From: DATBLQ01 sp036555325
GTDB lineage: Bacteria > Pseudomonadota > Alphaproteobacteria > Rhizobiales > Aestuariivirgaceae
Reading direction: 5' to 3'
DNA: 40,369 nt
Assembly (NCBI GenBank): GCA_036555325.1
Contig: DATBLQ010000020.1
Location: 1-40,369, forward strand
Shown here: positions 25,713 to 38,524 of the stretch, in pieces
Layout of the letters: every line of letters begins with the position of its first letter
Position numbering within the stretch: position 1 is the stretch's first letter
Position numbers and translations under genes: made by a program
Notes under the pieces: model-generated
What the model was told of the DNA's origin: nothing
The model's database searches: none
Seen by the model: the letters and a program-made list of their open reading frames with translations, nothing else

Positions 25713-26426
25713 TCAGGCGCCAATCACCGTGAAGCGGCCTTGGTTTTTCACCACTCCCAAGAGAGCGCCGGGTGTTCTGATGGAGAACACGATTACCGGA
25801 ATCCCGCTGTTGCGTGCAAGCGTGATAGCCGTCAGATCCATTATCTTTAGGTCCTGGGTCAAGATATCCCCATATGTCAACCGGTCATAGCGCCTGGCAG
25901 CCGGCTGTTCCTTGGGATCGGCGGAGTATACACCATCGACGCTCGTTCCTTTGAGGAGACCGTCGCAGCCGATCTCGGCGGCGCGGAGTGCTGCGGCGGT
26001 GTCGGTGGTGAAGAAAGGACTTCCCGTTCCTGCGGCGAAAATTACAACCCTCCCCTTGGCCATATGGCGCAATGCCGAGTCGCGAGAATAGCTTTCGCAA
26101 ATACTGGGCATGGGGATCGCAGATTGAACGCGTGAGTCAACACCGTTCGCTTTCAAAGCGCTGTCAAAGGCAAGGGCATTCATCACCGTGGCCAGCATGC
26201 CCATGTAATCGCCGGTCACGCGGTGCATGCCTTGAGCAGCGGCTGTCACGCCGCGAAGCAGATTGCCACCCCCAATCACAAGCGCGAGTTTCACTCCGGT
26301 TCGCGTCGTCTCGCCCACCTCTGCCGCTATGCGGTTCATGGTCGGAACATCGATGCCGAATGGCTCGCCGCCCATCAGCACTTCGCCTGAAATCTTCAGC
26401 AACAGTCGGCCAGATCGATCAGGCAT
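25713..26426 (-). CDS. pyrH: uridylate kinase
   Basis: The 237-residue hexameric UMP kinase of the amino acid kinase fold supplies UDP for nucleotide and envelope precursor synthesis. Motifs: LLLKISGEVLMG at the N-terminus, VIGGGNLLRG near residue 53, VTGDYMGMLATVMNALA, FAAGTGSPFFTTDTAAALRAAE, and KGTSVDGVYSADP. Length is normal. It starts 35 bp after the tsf stop; no strong ribosome site is seen, so its translation may depend on the upstream gene. Confidence 0.97.
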   Translation of the reverse strand: MPDRSGRLLLKISGEVLMGGEPFGIDVPTMNRIAAEVGETTRTGVKLALVIGGGNLLRGVTAAAQGMHRVTGDYMGMLATVMNALAFDSALKANGVDSRVQSAIPMPSICESYSRDSALRHMAKGRVVIFAAGTGSPFFTTDTAAALRAAEIGCDGLLKGTSVDGVYSADPKEQPAARRYDRLTYGDILTQDLKIMDLTAITLARNSGIPVIVFSIRTPGALLGVVKNQGRFTVIGA

Positions 26427-26461
26427 GGGGAGATTGGGCCAAACAGCGCAAGCCGGGGGTG

Positions 26462-27385
26462 CTAGGCCGCCCCTGCAGCTTTTGCGACTTCGGAAACGAA
26501 ATCATTGGTCTGCTTCTCAATACCTTCGCCGAGCTGATAGCGCACAAAACCGGCAATCCTCGCCGGTGCCCCTGCTCTGCCCTCCACCTCCTTGAGGGCC
26601 TGAGTCACGGTCTTGGAGGGATCATGAACATAGGCCTGCTCCAGCAGGCAATGTTCTTTCGCATAGGTCTTGAGTCCCGACTGCACAATCTTGTCCAAGA
26701 CGTGGGCCGGCCTGCCGGCATTCTTCTCTGCCAATATCGCTTTCTCACGCTCAATCGTTGCGGCGGGGACGCCGGCAAGATCAAGCGCTATGGGACTGGC
26801 CGCAGCTACATGCATCGCCACCATGCGGGCAAACTTTGCCAGTTCTTCCGGTTTTCCTGTCGATTCAACCGCCACCAGAACACCGATCTTCCCGAGGCTG
26901 GGCGCCACCTGATTGTGAACATACGTTCCAATGACGCCATTGGCGACTGACAAGAAAGCTGCTCGCCGCAGGCTCATGTTCTCTCCGATCGTGGCAACCA
27001 TATCTGCTACATGTTCCACAACCGAGTGCTTTGCGCCGGGAAACTGCATTGCCTTGAGTTTTTCAACCGACCCTTGGGCCTTGAGAGCAAGCTTTGCTAT
27101 TTCACCGACCATGGCCTGGAACTGGCTGTTGCGCGCCACGAAGTCGGTTTCGCTATTCAGCTCGACGAGAGCGCCTGCCTTGTCGCCCATTGCAAGACCG
27201 ATCAATCCCTCTGCGGCAAGGCGAGAGGCCTTCTTGGCGGCCTTGGACAATCCTTTGGCGCGGAGCCAGTCGATTGCCGCCTCCATGTTTCCCCTCGTTT
27301 CAGTGAGCGCGTTCTTGCAATCCATCATTCCGGCGCCCGTCTTCTCGCGCAGGTCTTTCACCATGCTTGCGGTGATCTCAGCCAT
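26462..27385 (-). CDS. tsf: translation elongation factor Ts
   Basis: The 307-residue nucleotide exchange factor for EF-Tu. The N-terminal UBA-like domain reads MVKDLREKTGAGMMDCKNAL, and the Tu-contact motif ETDFVARNSQF follows near residue 80. The start at 27385 follows AGGAGGAGAAATC; the frame is open upstream into the intergenic sequence. The gene begins 23 bp after rpsB, the order found in almost all bacteria. Confidence 0.98.
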   Translation of the reverse strand: MAEITASMVKDLREKTGAGMMDCKNALTETRGNMEAAIDWLRAKGLSKAAKKASRLAAEGLIGLAMGDKAGALVELNSETDFVARNSQFQAMVGEIAKLALKAQGSVEKLKAMQFPGAKHSVVEHVADMVATIGENMSLRRAAFLSVANGVIGTYVHNQVAPSLGKIGVLVAVESTGKPEELAKFARMVAMHVAAASPIALDLAGVPAATIEREKAILAEKNAGRPAHVLDKIVQSGLKTYAKEHCLLEQAYVHDPSKTVTQALKEVEGRAGAPARIAGFVRYQLGEGIEKQTNDFVSEVAKAAGAA

Positions 27386-27408
27386 GATTTCTCCTCCTGG
27401 CCAAAAGG

Positions 27409-28413
27409 TCAGGCGCTTGCTCTCTGGGTTTTCTCGCGCGGTGGCTTGCCGGCCACCAGGTCTTGTGCCTGCTCCACCCATTCTTCCCGGCCGATGCGGC
27501 CCTTCAGTTTCAGTTTTTCATCGAGCTCTGCCACTCTCTCCGGCGTCAATTCGGCAATTTGCTGGATGTCGCTTATTCCTTCTGTGCTCAGCTTCTTCTT
27601 TAGCGTTCCCGTGATCCCATTGATCAGAGAGAGGTCTTGCGGAACTGCACTGGTTTCCGAAGCGGCCGGCAAGGGTTCGACAATGGGAGTTTCCGATGCA
27701 CCGAGATCGAGCCCGGCCTGAGTTTGGCCTTGGCTTATGCCTTCAATGGCAGCGCGAGCCATGAGATCGCAATAGAGCCCGATCGCACGTCCCGCATCGT
27801 CATTGCCCGGAATGGGATAGGCCACTCCGCCCGGATCGCAGTTCGAATCGAGGATTGCGACGACGGGGATGTTGAGACGGTTGGCTTCCTTGATCGCCAG
27901 CTGCTCCTTGTTCGTGTCAATCACGAACATGATATCGGGAGTTCCGCCCATATCTTTGATGCCGCCGAGAGCGTTTTCCAGCTTCTCCTTCTCCCGCGTG
28001 AGGCTGAGAAGCTCGCGCTTCGTCAAACCAACATCCTCCTTGGAGAGAACTTCCTCCAAATGGCGCAGGCGCTTGATCGAATTTGAAATGGTCTTCCAGT
28101 TGGTCAGCGTCCCGCCGAGCCATCGCGAATTTATGTAGTACTGTGCAGAGCGTTTCGCGGCTTCGACGATCGCGTCAGACGCCTGGCGCTTGGTTCCGAC
28201 GAACAGTACGCGGCCGCCTGCGGCGACGGCATCTCGGATGGCGACCAGCGCTTGATGAAGCAGCGGTACTGTCTGCGCCAGATCGATGATATGGATGCCG
28301 TTTCGCGATCCGTAGATGTAAGTCTTCATCTTCGGATTCCAGCGATGGGTCTGATGGCCAAAATGAACGCCCGCTTCAAGCAGCTGGCGCATGGAAAAAT
28401 CAGGCAATGGCAT
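27409..28413 (-). CDS. rpsB: 30S ribosomal protein uS2, with C-terminal HhH-like extension
   Basis: The first 230 or so residues are standard uS2 (MRQLLEAGVHFGHQTHRWNPKM, TLTNWKTISNSIKRL, VIDTNKEQLAIKEAN, NDDAGRAIGLYCDLMA). The protein then continues to 334 residues. A low-complexity linker (about 235-265) leads to LINGITGTLKKKLSTEGISD and IQQIAELTPERVAELDEKL, a pattern like helix-hairpin-helix domains, ending in a basic tail. Extensions of this kind occur in several alphaproteobacterial uS2 proteins; their role is not known to me. AAGGAG lies nine bases before the ATG. A promoter and 137-nt leader precede it. Confidence 0.96.
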   Translation of the reverse strand: MPLPDFSMRQLLEAGVHFGHQTHRWNPKMKTYIYGSRNGIHIIDLAQTVPLLHQALVAIRDAVAAGGRVLFVGTKRQASDAIVEAAKRSAQYYINSRWLGGTLTNWKTISNSIKRLRHLEEVLSKEDVGLTKRELLSLTREKEKLENALGGIKDMGGTPDIMFVIDTNKEQLAIKEANRLNIPVVAILDSNCDPGGVAYPIPGNDDAGRAIGLYCDLMARAAIEGISQGQTQAGLDLGASETPIVEPLPAASETSAVPQDLSLINGITGTLKKKLSTEGISDIQQIAELTPERVAELDEKLKLKGRIGREEWVEQAQDLVAGKPPREKTQRASA

Positions 28414-28550
28414 GCCTTCGAACTCCTTCTCCGGTTACACCTCCGCGGGGCTTCATGGCCGGAACGTCCGGCACCGGAAGGACGAGGCGCTATTTGGGGC
28501 TTCAATCAGCTCCAGTGCGCAACGGCCAAGCCTTCGCGTGTGGATTTGCG
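28414..28550 (-). promoter_or_regulatory. rpsB 5' leader with hairpin
   Basis: About 137 nt separate the predicted transcription start from the rpsB ATG. The leader contains a perfect 6-bp stem with a 3-base loop at 28458-28472 (GCCGGA-CGT-TCCGGC on the transcript), and an overlapping 5-bp alternative, CGTCC pairing with GGACG. uS2 autoregulates through its leader in other bacteria; this one could do the same, but that is inference. Confidence 0.4.
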
Positions 28551-28556
28551 AGCGCG

Positions 28557-28585
28557 CTTATAAGCGGTACCGACGTTACTGGCAA
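28557..28585 (-). promoter_or_regulatory. sigma-70-type promoter of the rpsB operon
   Basis: On the minus strand TTGCCA and TATAAG are spaced by exactly 17 bp, five of six matches for the second and four to five for the first. It is 144 bp before rpsB and directs the rpsB-to-fabZ run. Confidence 0.72.
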
Positions 28586-28623
28586 GGGTCGCCGGGTCAG
28601 CCTCTGGAAATTTGGCATGAGGC

Positions 28624-31461
28624 CTATTGAGAGCCTTGCGCGAGCGCGGGTCGGACAGGATAGACAAACCGCTGGTAAATCCAGCCGATTGCGACAAGGC
28701 TCAGACCAAGACCGAAGAATGAGGCGACGCGGTAGAGTCCTTCGAGACCTGCCATGTCGGAGATGAACACCTTCAGCACGGTGACGAGCAATACGGCGAG
28801 CGCTCCATATCGCAACCCTGCTTGCCCCCGCCAAAGACCGGCTGCCAACAAAGCGAAGGCGAACAACAGCCACACAAGCGAATAGGCATAGTATTCACCC
28901 GGGCTCTGATGCCAAAGGCTTAGAGTATCTCCCTGAAAGGCGTGCTTGGTCTCAAGCGTCACCCATGTAAATGCCAGGACCAGCGCTCCGACCGCCACCG
29001 GCGTACGCGCCTGCCTCAATTCGGGGATCTCCTCAAGGTCGCGTACCATGAGAACAAGCAGCACCGCAGGCGCGAGGTAGCCTAAGAGGAGCTTATTCAA
29101 GATGGGCCAGTCACCGATATTTTCCCCGCTCATGGCGGGATTGAGTGCCAACAGCTGACCGATGAAAATTCCCCCGAGCGCAAGCGCCAATAGCAGTCCT
29201 GCCTGTCCGGCATCGATCAGGCGCCCGGACTTCATGTAGGCCCGGGCCCGCCACCACCCGACTGCCAGCCAGACCAGAGAATGCAGGCTCAGTTCGAAGA
29301 ATGTCAGATGGCTGGACTCGAGTCTCCCTTCAATGCCCAGCCGAATTTCAAATCCGACGAGCAGGAGCGCAAACAGCAGTGCCCCCGTCTCCAGAACGGC
29401 GGTGGTGAGATCTTTCTCGCTTCTTGCGAACACGCGGGCGGCGGCAAGAAATGCCGCCGCCGGAACTCCGTAACCATAGAGGATCCATTGGGCGCCAAAT
29501 CTATCGATGGCTTCATAGTCGAGGATATAGGGATTAAGAACGAGGCGAAGGAGAACGATTCCCGCAACCACCAAGGCAAAAAACCTCAACTCTCTCAGAC
29601 TGAGTTTTTGCTCAAGCCAAGCCAGTGCGGGGAGCTGCAAGGCAAGGGCAACCGTCAGCCAGGCATTGCGAAATACAAAGGCGAAGGCACAGCTAACGCC
29701 CGCAAGGACGGCGGCTGAGTAGATTCCAAGAGCGAGCCGGCTTGCGTATTCTTCCCGGCGAACATCAAATGCCTTGGCGGCAGCGAGGGCGAGCAACGCT
29801 GCTGCGATTGAGATTATCGCCCAAAGGCTGTTGGATGAGACGTCGCGCAGGCGGGTGTAAGTGATTGCCAAGAGCAGCGCCGAGCCGATGGTCGAGATCG
29901 CCGCCCACAGGTGCGGACGCTTGGCATTGGCTTCGGCCACATATCCCGCCACCGCCAAGAATGCTGCGAACAGCAGCGAGCGGAGAAGGTACGGCCAAAC
30001 TGCAGAACCGATCAATCCTTCGAAAGGCGGGCCGCTGATCCCTTCCACTTGCTCCCGCGCGCTTTCCAATTGCGCGCCCAGCGGCCAAAGCGCCATAACG
30101 CTCACGACAGCCAATGAGGCCCAAAGGAAAATCGCGTCGAATCTTTGCCAGCGGCGACCTGCGTAAATCGCCAAGCCTGCAAGACCGGCAAGGATCAGCA
30201 GATTCAGATCCAGCTTGGGCGCCGCACCAATTGTCGCGGCGATGAGAAGCGAGGAGAGGGAAATGGCGGTCCATGCGGCCCATTCAATCGGGGCAACCGC
30301 TTCGAGGCGATGCCAAACCGGAGATTCGTCCCCATCTGACTTGTCCTGCGCGAGGTAGATGCATGCGGCAGCAACGAGAGCCTGGAAGCAAACCAGCGCA
30401 AGGACATCGGCTTGCGCTACCTGCTTTGGTGCTGCAAGGAAGATCCATGCAGCGATGCCGGCGAGAACGGCAAGCAGGGGCCACAGCCATCGCCTGTGAT
30501 GACTGCCAGTCCACATTCCGACTGCGGCAGCAACTCCATAGGCGACCATGGCAAGCAAAGTTGGGGCGATCGCTGCCGTCGATGCCTTTGTCAGCCAGAG
30601 AAAGGTCCACACCGCGCCACCTGCGATGGATCCGAAAGCGAGCCATGGCCATGACCGGTAGCGGACGACGGCTAACGAGGCGAGCATGACAAGCGTGAGA
30701 TAGCCGAACAGGCCCCAAACCGACGCACGGTCGGAGGCAACGAGGGCCGGTGTCAGAAATCCAGCCAGCAGTCCGAGGATCGCGACTATTGGCGCGTGCA
30801 GCGCCGCCAACGCGAAGGCTACGAGTGCAATCGCTCCGAGCCCAAGAAATGCGATCAAGGGAGAGACAAGCTCGTACAGCGCATGAGCGGCATACACCGC
30901 CGCAAAAGAGACGAAAACACCGGCGCTGGTGAGGGCTCCGGCGGCCAAATCGACCCGATTGGCGGGGACATATCTGGGCAATGACTCCCTGCGCACCGCT
31001 TCGCCGCCGATCATCAATGCGATGCCCAGCAGCAGCGCCAGCACGATGCGGCCGGCGGGGGTGAGCAGCCCGCTTTCAACCGCGTAGTTGATGAGAAACA
31101 ATCCGGCCAGCGCCAGTGCGGCCGCGCCGAGCCACAAAAACCATCGGGACGTCAATTTCTCTTCCAGTCGCGGTGCGCTTGCCGTCGGCGGAGCGAGCAC
31201 TGGTGTTTCAGCGGTTTGCGGAGGGGTCAGTTCGACCGGGGCTGAAACTGGAGGCGCCTCTTGAGGAGCCTCGGCCGGCGGAGGCCGGGGCGTAGAGGTG
31301 CGGGTGTACTCCGCCAGCTGCGTCTCCAGCCCCTCGACTTTCGCCTTGAGCGCCGCCAGGCGCGAGGCGAGGACCGTAGCTTTGGTATGCGCAGCGATTG
31401 CAAGAACCAGCGGGCCGAGAAGCAGAACAAGAGCGAGCAGTACAAGGCCGATCCAGCCCAT
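28624..31461 (-). CDS. DUF2339 domain-containing polytopic membrane protein
   Basis: A 945-residue protein: one N-terminal helix (MGWIGLVLLALVLLLGPLVLA), a short coiled coil (about 32-52), a proline-rich linker (about 57-95), and then roughly two dozen membrane helices to the end. Segments such as FLWLGAAALALAGLFLINYAVESGLLTP and GRIVLALLLGIALMIGGEAVRR match the DUF2339 family, whose function is unknown. Its ATG follows the dnaE stop with no spacing (TAAATG), so it must be co-translated with dnaE. In relatives dnaE is usually near rpsB without this gene between them. Possible roles in envelope physiology are speculative. Confidence 0.88.
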   Translation of the reverse strand: MGWIGLVLLALVLLLGPLVLAIAAHTKATVLASRLAALKAKVEGLETQLAEYTRTSTPRPPPAEAPQEAPPVSAPVELTPPQTAETPVLAPPTASAPRLEEKLTSRWFLWLGAAALALAGLFLINYAVESGLLTPAGRIVLALLLGIALMIGGEAVRRESLPRYVPANRVDLAAGALTSAGVFVSFAAVYAAHALYELVSPLIAFLGLGAIALVAFALAALHAPIVAILGLLAGFLTPALVASDRASVWGLFGYLTLVMLASLAVVRYRSWPWLAFGSIAGGAVWTFLWLTKASTAAIAPTLLAMVAYGVAAAVGMWTGSHHRRWLWPLLAVLAGIAAWIFLAAPKQVAQADVLALVCFQALVAAACIYLAQDKSDGDESPVWHRLEAVAPIEWAAWTAISLSSLLIAATIGAAPKLDLNLLILAGLAGLAIYAGRRWQRFDAIFLWASLAVVSVMALWPLGAQLESAREQVEGISGPPFEGLIGSAVWPYLLRSLLFAAFLAVAGYVAEANAKRPHLWAAISTIGSALLLAITYTRLRDVSSNSLWAIISIAAALLALAAAKAFDVRREEYASRLALGIYSAAVLAGVSCAFAFVFRNAWLTVALALQLPALAWLEQKLSLRELRFFALVVAGIVLLRLVLNPYILDYEAIDRFGAQWILYGYGVPAAAFLAAARVFARSEKDLTTAVLETGALLFALLLVGFEIRLGIEGRLESSHLTFFELSLHSLVWLAVGWWRARAYMKSGRLIDAGQAGLLLALALGGIFIGQLLALNPAMSGENIGDWPILNKLLLGYLAPAVLLVLMVRDLEEIPELRQARTPVAVGALVLAFTWVTLETKHAFQGDTLSLWHQSPGEYYAYSLVWLLFAFALLAAGLWRGQAGLRYGALAVLLVTVLKVFISDMAGLEGLYRVASFFGLGLSLVAIGWIYQRFVYPVRPALAQGSQ

Positions 31462-34899
<3,438 letters not shown>

Positions 34900-35013
34900 G
34901 ACTTCGCGAGGATAGCCACAAGCGGAGGGGGAAGCGAATCGGCGGAGGCCGCAATCCACATCCCATTCCGCCTTGAACAGAACTCCCTGAAGCTACTCTA
35001 GCCGCGCTTGCGC

Positions 35014-35709
35014 CTAGGCCATCTCCACGAGCCTTCCATGCTCCAGCTGCAGCACGCGATCCATTCGCCGGGCGAGCTCAATGTTGTGGGTAGCTACGAG
35101 GGCGCCGAGCCCTTCCTGCGAGATGAGGCGCAGGAACTCCGAATGCACGTGCTCGGCGGTTTTTGGGTCGAGATTGCCCGTGGGCTCATCGGCGAGGAGC
35201 AGGAGCGGCTTGTTGGCGATGGCGCGCGCGATTGCCACGCGCTGCTGCTCGCCTCCGGAAAGCTCGGCGGGCCGGTGATCAAGCCGTGCCTCAAGGCCCA
35301 GCCGGGTGAGAAGTTCTCTGGCTCTCGCTTCCGCCGTCTTGCGATCAACATTGGCGATGAGTTGCGGGATCATGACATTCTCCAGGGCGTCGAACTCTGC
35401 CAGGAGATGGTGGAACTGATAAATGAAGCCGATGCCGATGCGACGAACCCGTGTTCTGGCCGCGTCGTCGAGATCGGAACAGTTGCGACCTGCGATAAAG
35501 GCCTGACCGGCGGTCGGCCGCTCCAACAGGCCGGCTATGTGCAGGAGCGAGGATTTTCCAGCACCCGAGGGACCAACCAGCGCCACTATCTCGCCCGCGG
35601 CAACCGCAAGGCTTACATTGGTGAAGACATCAAGCCGCCCGCCGGCTTCAGGATAGCTGCGCGAGACGTTCTTGAGCTCGAGCGCCGGCGCCAAGGGCTT
35701 GTTCATCAT
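35014..35709 (-). CDS. lolD: lipoprotein-releasing ABC transporter ATP-binding protein
   Basis: The 231-residue ATPase powers release of lipoproteins from the inner membrane toward LolA. Walker A is GPSGAGKSS near residue 45, the signature LSGGEQQRVAIARA near residue 143 and Walker B LLLLADEPTGNLD. The ATG overlaps the lolC stop (ATGA). Presence of the Lol system, with BamA, confirms a true outer membrane carrying lipoproteins. Confidence 0.95.
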   Translation of the reverse strand: MMNKPLAPALELKNVSRSYPEAGGRLDVFTNVSLAVAAGEIVALVGPSGAGKSSLLHIAGLLERPTAGQAFIAGRNCSDLDDAARTRVRRIGIGFIYQFHHLLAEFDALENVMIPQLIANVDRKTAEARARELLTRLGLEARLDHRPAELSGGEQQRVAIARAIANKPLLLLADEPTGNLDPKTAEHVHSEFLRLISQEGLGALVATHNIELARRMDRVLQLEHGRLVEMA

Positions 35710-36986
35710 TCATACCTCAGCGCCTCGACCGGATCGAGGCTCGCTGCCCGCCAAGATGGATAGATCGTGGCGATCACCGAAAGCACAAGGGCCATGACCA
35801 CAATGAACACCGTCTGCCGGACATCCATCTCGGCGGGAAGGCGGGAGAGATAGTAGAGTTCCGGCGAGAACACTTCGGTGTTGGTCAGCCGGCTGATGAA
35901 ACGCCGGATATGCTCGATATTGAGACAAACGATGACCCCGAGGATAAAGCCGGCAAGCGTGCCCACGACCCCGATCGACGCACCGGTGATGAGAAAGACG
36001 CGCTGGATCGCTCCGCGCGTCGCTCCCATAGTGCGCAAGATCGCGATGTCATGCCCTTTGTCTTTCACCAGCATGATCAACCCCGAGATGATGTTCAAGG
36101 CGGCGACCAGGATGATGAGAGTTAAAATGAGGAACATCACGTTGCGTTCGACTGCCAAAGCCGAGAAGAACGCCTCGTTGCGGCGAATCCATGTGTTGAA
36201 TTCGTATCCGGGGCCGGCAACGACGCTCAAGGGCTCGAGATAGCTGGTGACACTGTCGGGATTGGCGAGGCGCAGCTCAATGCCGGTTGCGGCTTCATCG
36301 AGCAGGAAATACTCCTGCGCTGCGGCGAAGGGCATATAGATGACATTCTCATCGTAGTCCGACATGCCGATCTCGAACAAGGCAACCACGGGGAAATTCC
36401 TGATGCGGGGCGCGCTGCCGAACGGTGTCTCGGGGCCCTCAGGGGCTATGAGGGTAATTTCTTGGCCTAAGCCGATGTTGTGCTTCCATGCCATCCGATA
36501 ACCAATGGCGACGCCATTCGAGCTATCAAAACCCTCGATCGTGCCGCGCAGCTTATCGTTGTTGACGCCTGGGAGTTTCTTCAAATCTTCCCCGCGCAGG
36601 CCGCGGACAAGCGCCCCCGTTGCCTGCCGCTCGGAAGAGACCATGACCTGACCCTCGACATAGGGTACTGCACTTTGCACGCCGGGGACCTTGAGAAAAT
36701 TTTGCGACAGCTGATCGTAGTTACCTACCGGCGAAGCGCCCATGGCATAAACGTTGACATGACCCGTGAAGCCGAGAATCTTGTTCAAAAGCTCGGCGCG
36801 AAAACCATTCATGACCGCCATTACGATGATCAGCGTCGCAACGCCCAACATGATCCCGAGGAACGAGAAGCCGGCGATCACCGAAATGAAACCTTCTTTG
36901 CGCCGGGCGCGAAGGTAGCGAGCAGCGATCAGCCATTCGAAGCCGGCGAATGGTCTCGTGTCGGTTTGCTGTGGTGAGTTGTTCAT
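35706..36986 (-). CDS. lolC: lipoprotein-releasing ABC transporter permease LolC/E
   Basis: The 426-residue inner-membrane protein has one N-terminal helix, a large periplasmic domain (about residues 50-280) and three C-terminal helices. ARYLRARRKEGFISVIAGFS and LGVATLIIVMAVMNGFRAELL are the LolC/LolE family signature. Only one permease gene is present, so it probably forms a homodimer (the LolF-type arrangement known for many non-gamma proteobacteria). It overlaps proS upstream and lolD downstream by 4 bp each (ATGA). Confidence 0.95.
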   Translation of the reverse strand: MNNSPQQTDTRPFAGFEWLIAARYLRARRKEGFISVIAGFSFLGIMLGVATLIIVMAVMNGFRAELLNKILGFTGHVNVYAMGASPVGNYDQLSQNFLKVPGVQSAVPYVEGQVMVSSERQATGALVRGLRGEDLKKLPGVNNDKLRGTIEGFDSSNGVAIGYRMAWKHNIGLGQEITLIAPEGPETPFGSAPRIRNFPVVALFEIGMSDYDENVIYMPFAAAQEYFLLDEAATGIELRLANPDSVTSYLEPLSVVAGPGYEFNTWIRRNEAFFSALAVERNVMFLILTLIILVAALNIISGLIMLVKDKGHDIAILRTMGATRGAIQRVFLITGASIGVVGTLAGFILGVIVCLNIEHIRRFISRLTNTEVFSPELYYLSRLPAEMDVRQTVFIVVMALVLSVIATIYPSWRAASLDPVEALRYE

Positions 36987-38314
36987 TTTCGACTGTTGAA
37001 GAAAGTTGCGAGGCGTTCGAGCGGGATGTTCTGCCGCTCGCCCGTGGCGCGGCGCTTAACCTCCGCAGTACCGTCCTTGAGGCCGCGCGGGCCCATGATC
37101 ACCTGCCAAGGAAGACCGATGAGGTCCATCACGGTAAATTTGGCGCCCGGACGTTCATCAGTGTCGTGATAAAGCGTCTCGATGCCCTTCGACTGGAACA
37201 TGCCGTAGGCTTTTTCGCAAGCAAGGTCGGTTTCGGGATCGCCTTGCTTCAAATTAATCAGGCCGACGATGAAGGGCGCGACGGGATCGGGCCAAACGAT
37301 TCCGGCCTCGTCGTGACCTGCTTCGATGATCGCGCCAACGAGTCGCGAAACCCCGATGCCGTAGGAGCCTGATTCAACAGCAACGAGCTGACCATCGGGT
37401 CCCTGCACCAGGCAGCCGAGCGGCTTAGAGTATCTTGTTCCAAAGAAGAATATGTGACCTACCTCGATACCACGACCGCTCACCCGCCGTTCGTCAGGCA
37501 CTCGCCGCTCGAATTCCTGCGGATCGTGCTTGTCGTCGGTTGCTGCATAGGCCTGGGTAAAAACGTCGACAATCGCACCGACACGGGCGACATCGTCATA
37601 GTCGATCTCCTGATGTTCCCAGCCCATCTCGAGAAAATTTCGATCGAAGTAAACTCCGCTTTCTCCGGTCTTGGCCAATATGAGGAATTCATGGCTGAGG
37701 TCGCCACCGATCGGACCGGTCTCGGCGCGCATTGGAATTGCCTTCAGTCCCATCCGTGCGAACGTGCGGAGATAGGAAACGAACATCTTGTTGTAGGAGT
37801 GGCGCCCCGCCTCGGCGCTGATGTCGAAGGAATAGGCATCCTTCATCAGAAACTCCCTGCCCCGCATGACGCCGAACCGCGGGCGAACCTCGTCGCGAAA
37901 TTTCCATTGAATGTGATAGAGATTGCGCGGCAGATCGCGGTAGGACTTCACCCCTTGCCGGAAAATATCGGTGATCATCTCCTCGTTCGTCGGTCCATAC
38001 AGCATCTCGCGGTCGTGGCGGTCCTTGAAGCGCAGCATTTCCTTGCCGTAAGCCTCATAACGCCCGGATTTGCGCCACAGGTCTGCCGATTGAAGGGTGG
38101 GCATCAGTACCTCGAGGGCGCCCGACCGATCCTGTTCCTCACGCACGATGTTCTCAATCTTCTTCAGGACGCGGAAGCCCAAAGGGAGCCACGAATAGCT
38201 TCCGGCCGCCTCCTGCCGGATCATCCCCGTTCTCAGCATCAGCCGGTGCGAAACAATCTCCGCTTCCTTGGGATCGTCCCTCAGGATAGGCATGAAATAA
38301 CGTGAAATTCGCAT
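36983..38314 (-). CDS. proS: prolyl-tRNA synthetase, short form without editing insertion
   Basis: The 443-residue class II synthetase charges tRNA-Pro. Motif 2 lies around NLYHIQWKFRDEVRPRFGVMRGREFLMKD, and motif 3 in SGSYGIGVSRLVGAIIE. After MLYGPTNEEMITDIF the chain continues through the catalytic core with only a short connecting segment, so the roughly 180-residue YbaK-like editing insertion of E. coli-type ProS is missing, as in other alphaproteobacteria. ATG at 38314 fits the conserved start MRISRYFMPILRDDPKEAE. The stop overlaps the lolC start (ATGA), so proS-lolC-lolD are coupled. Confidence 0.96.
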   Translation of the reverse strand: MRISRYFMPILRDDPKEAEIVSHRLMLRTGMIRQEAAGSYSWLPLGFRVLKKIENIVREEQDRSGALEVLMPTLQSADLWRKSGRYEAYGKEMLRFKDRHDREMLYGPTNEEMITDIFRQGVKSYRDLPRNLYHIQWKFRDEVRPRFGVMRGREFLMKDAYSFDISAEAGRHSYNKMFVSYLRTFARMGLKAIPMRAETGPIGGDLSHEFLILAKTGESGVYFDRNFLEMGWEHQEIDYDDVARVGAIVDVFTQAYAATDDKHDPQEFERRVPDERRVSGRGIEVGHIFFFGTRYSKPLGCLVQGPDGQLVAVESGSYGIGVSRLVGAIIEAGHDEAGIVWPDPVAPFIVGLINLKQGDPETDLACEKAYGMFQSKGIETLYHDTDERPGAKFTVMDLIGLPWQVIMGPRGLKDGTAEVKRRATGERQNIPLERLATFFNSRK

Positions 38315-38524
38315 GAACGGCCCGATAATCCCGAGTGAATGGCGAGCCCGCCACTGCACCGGCTGCACCGGCGGACTCGCAACCCTAACGTGACCGGCAC
38401 CTTTTAGGCGAACTCAGCCGGAAAACAAAGTCGTTCGGGTAGGCTGTTCGTATCTCGGGCGGGTCGGCAGAACTCATACAAGATTCTCGGTGACAGACGC
38501 GCTGGGTCTGAGTATGGTCGAGCA

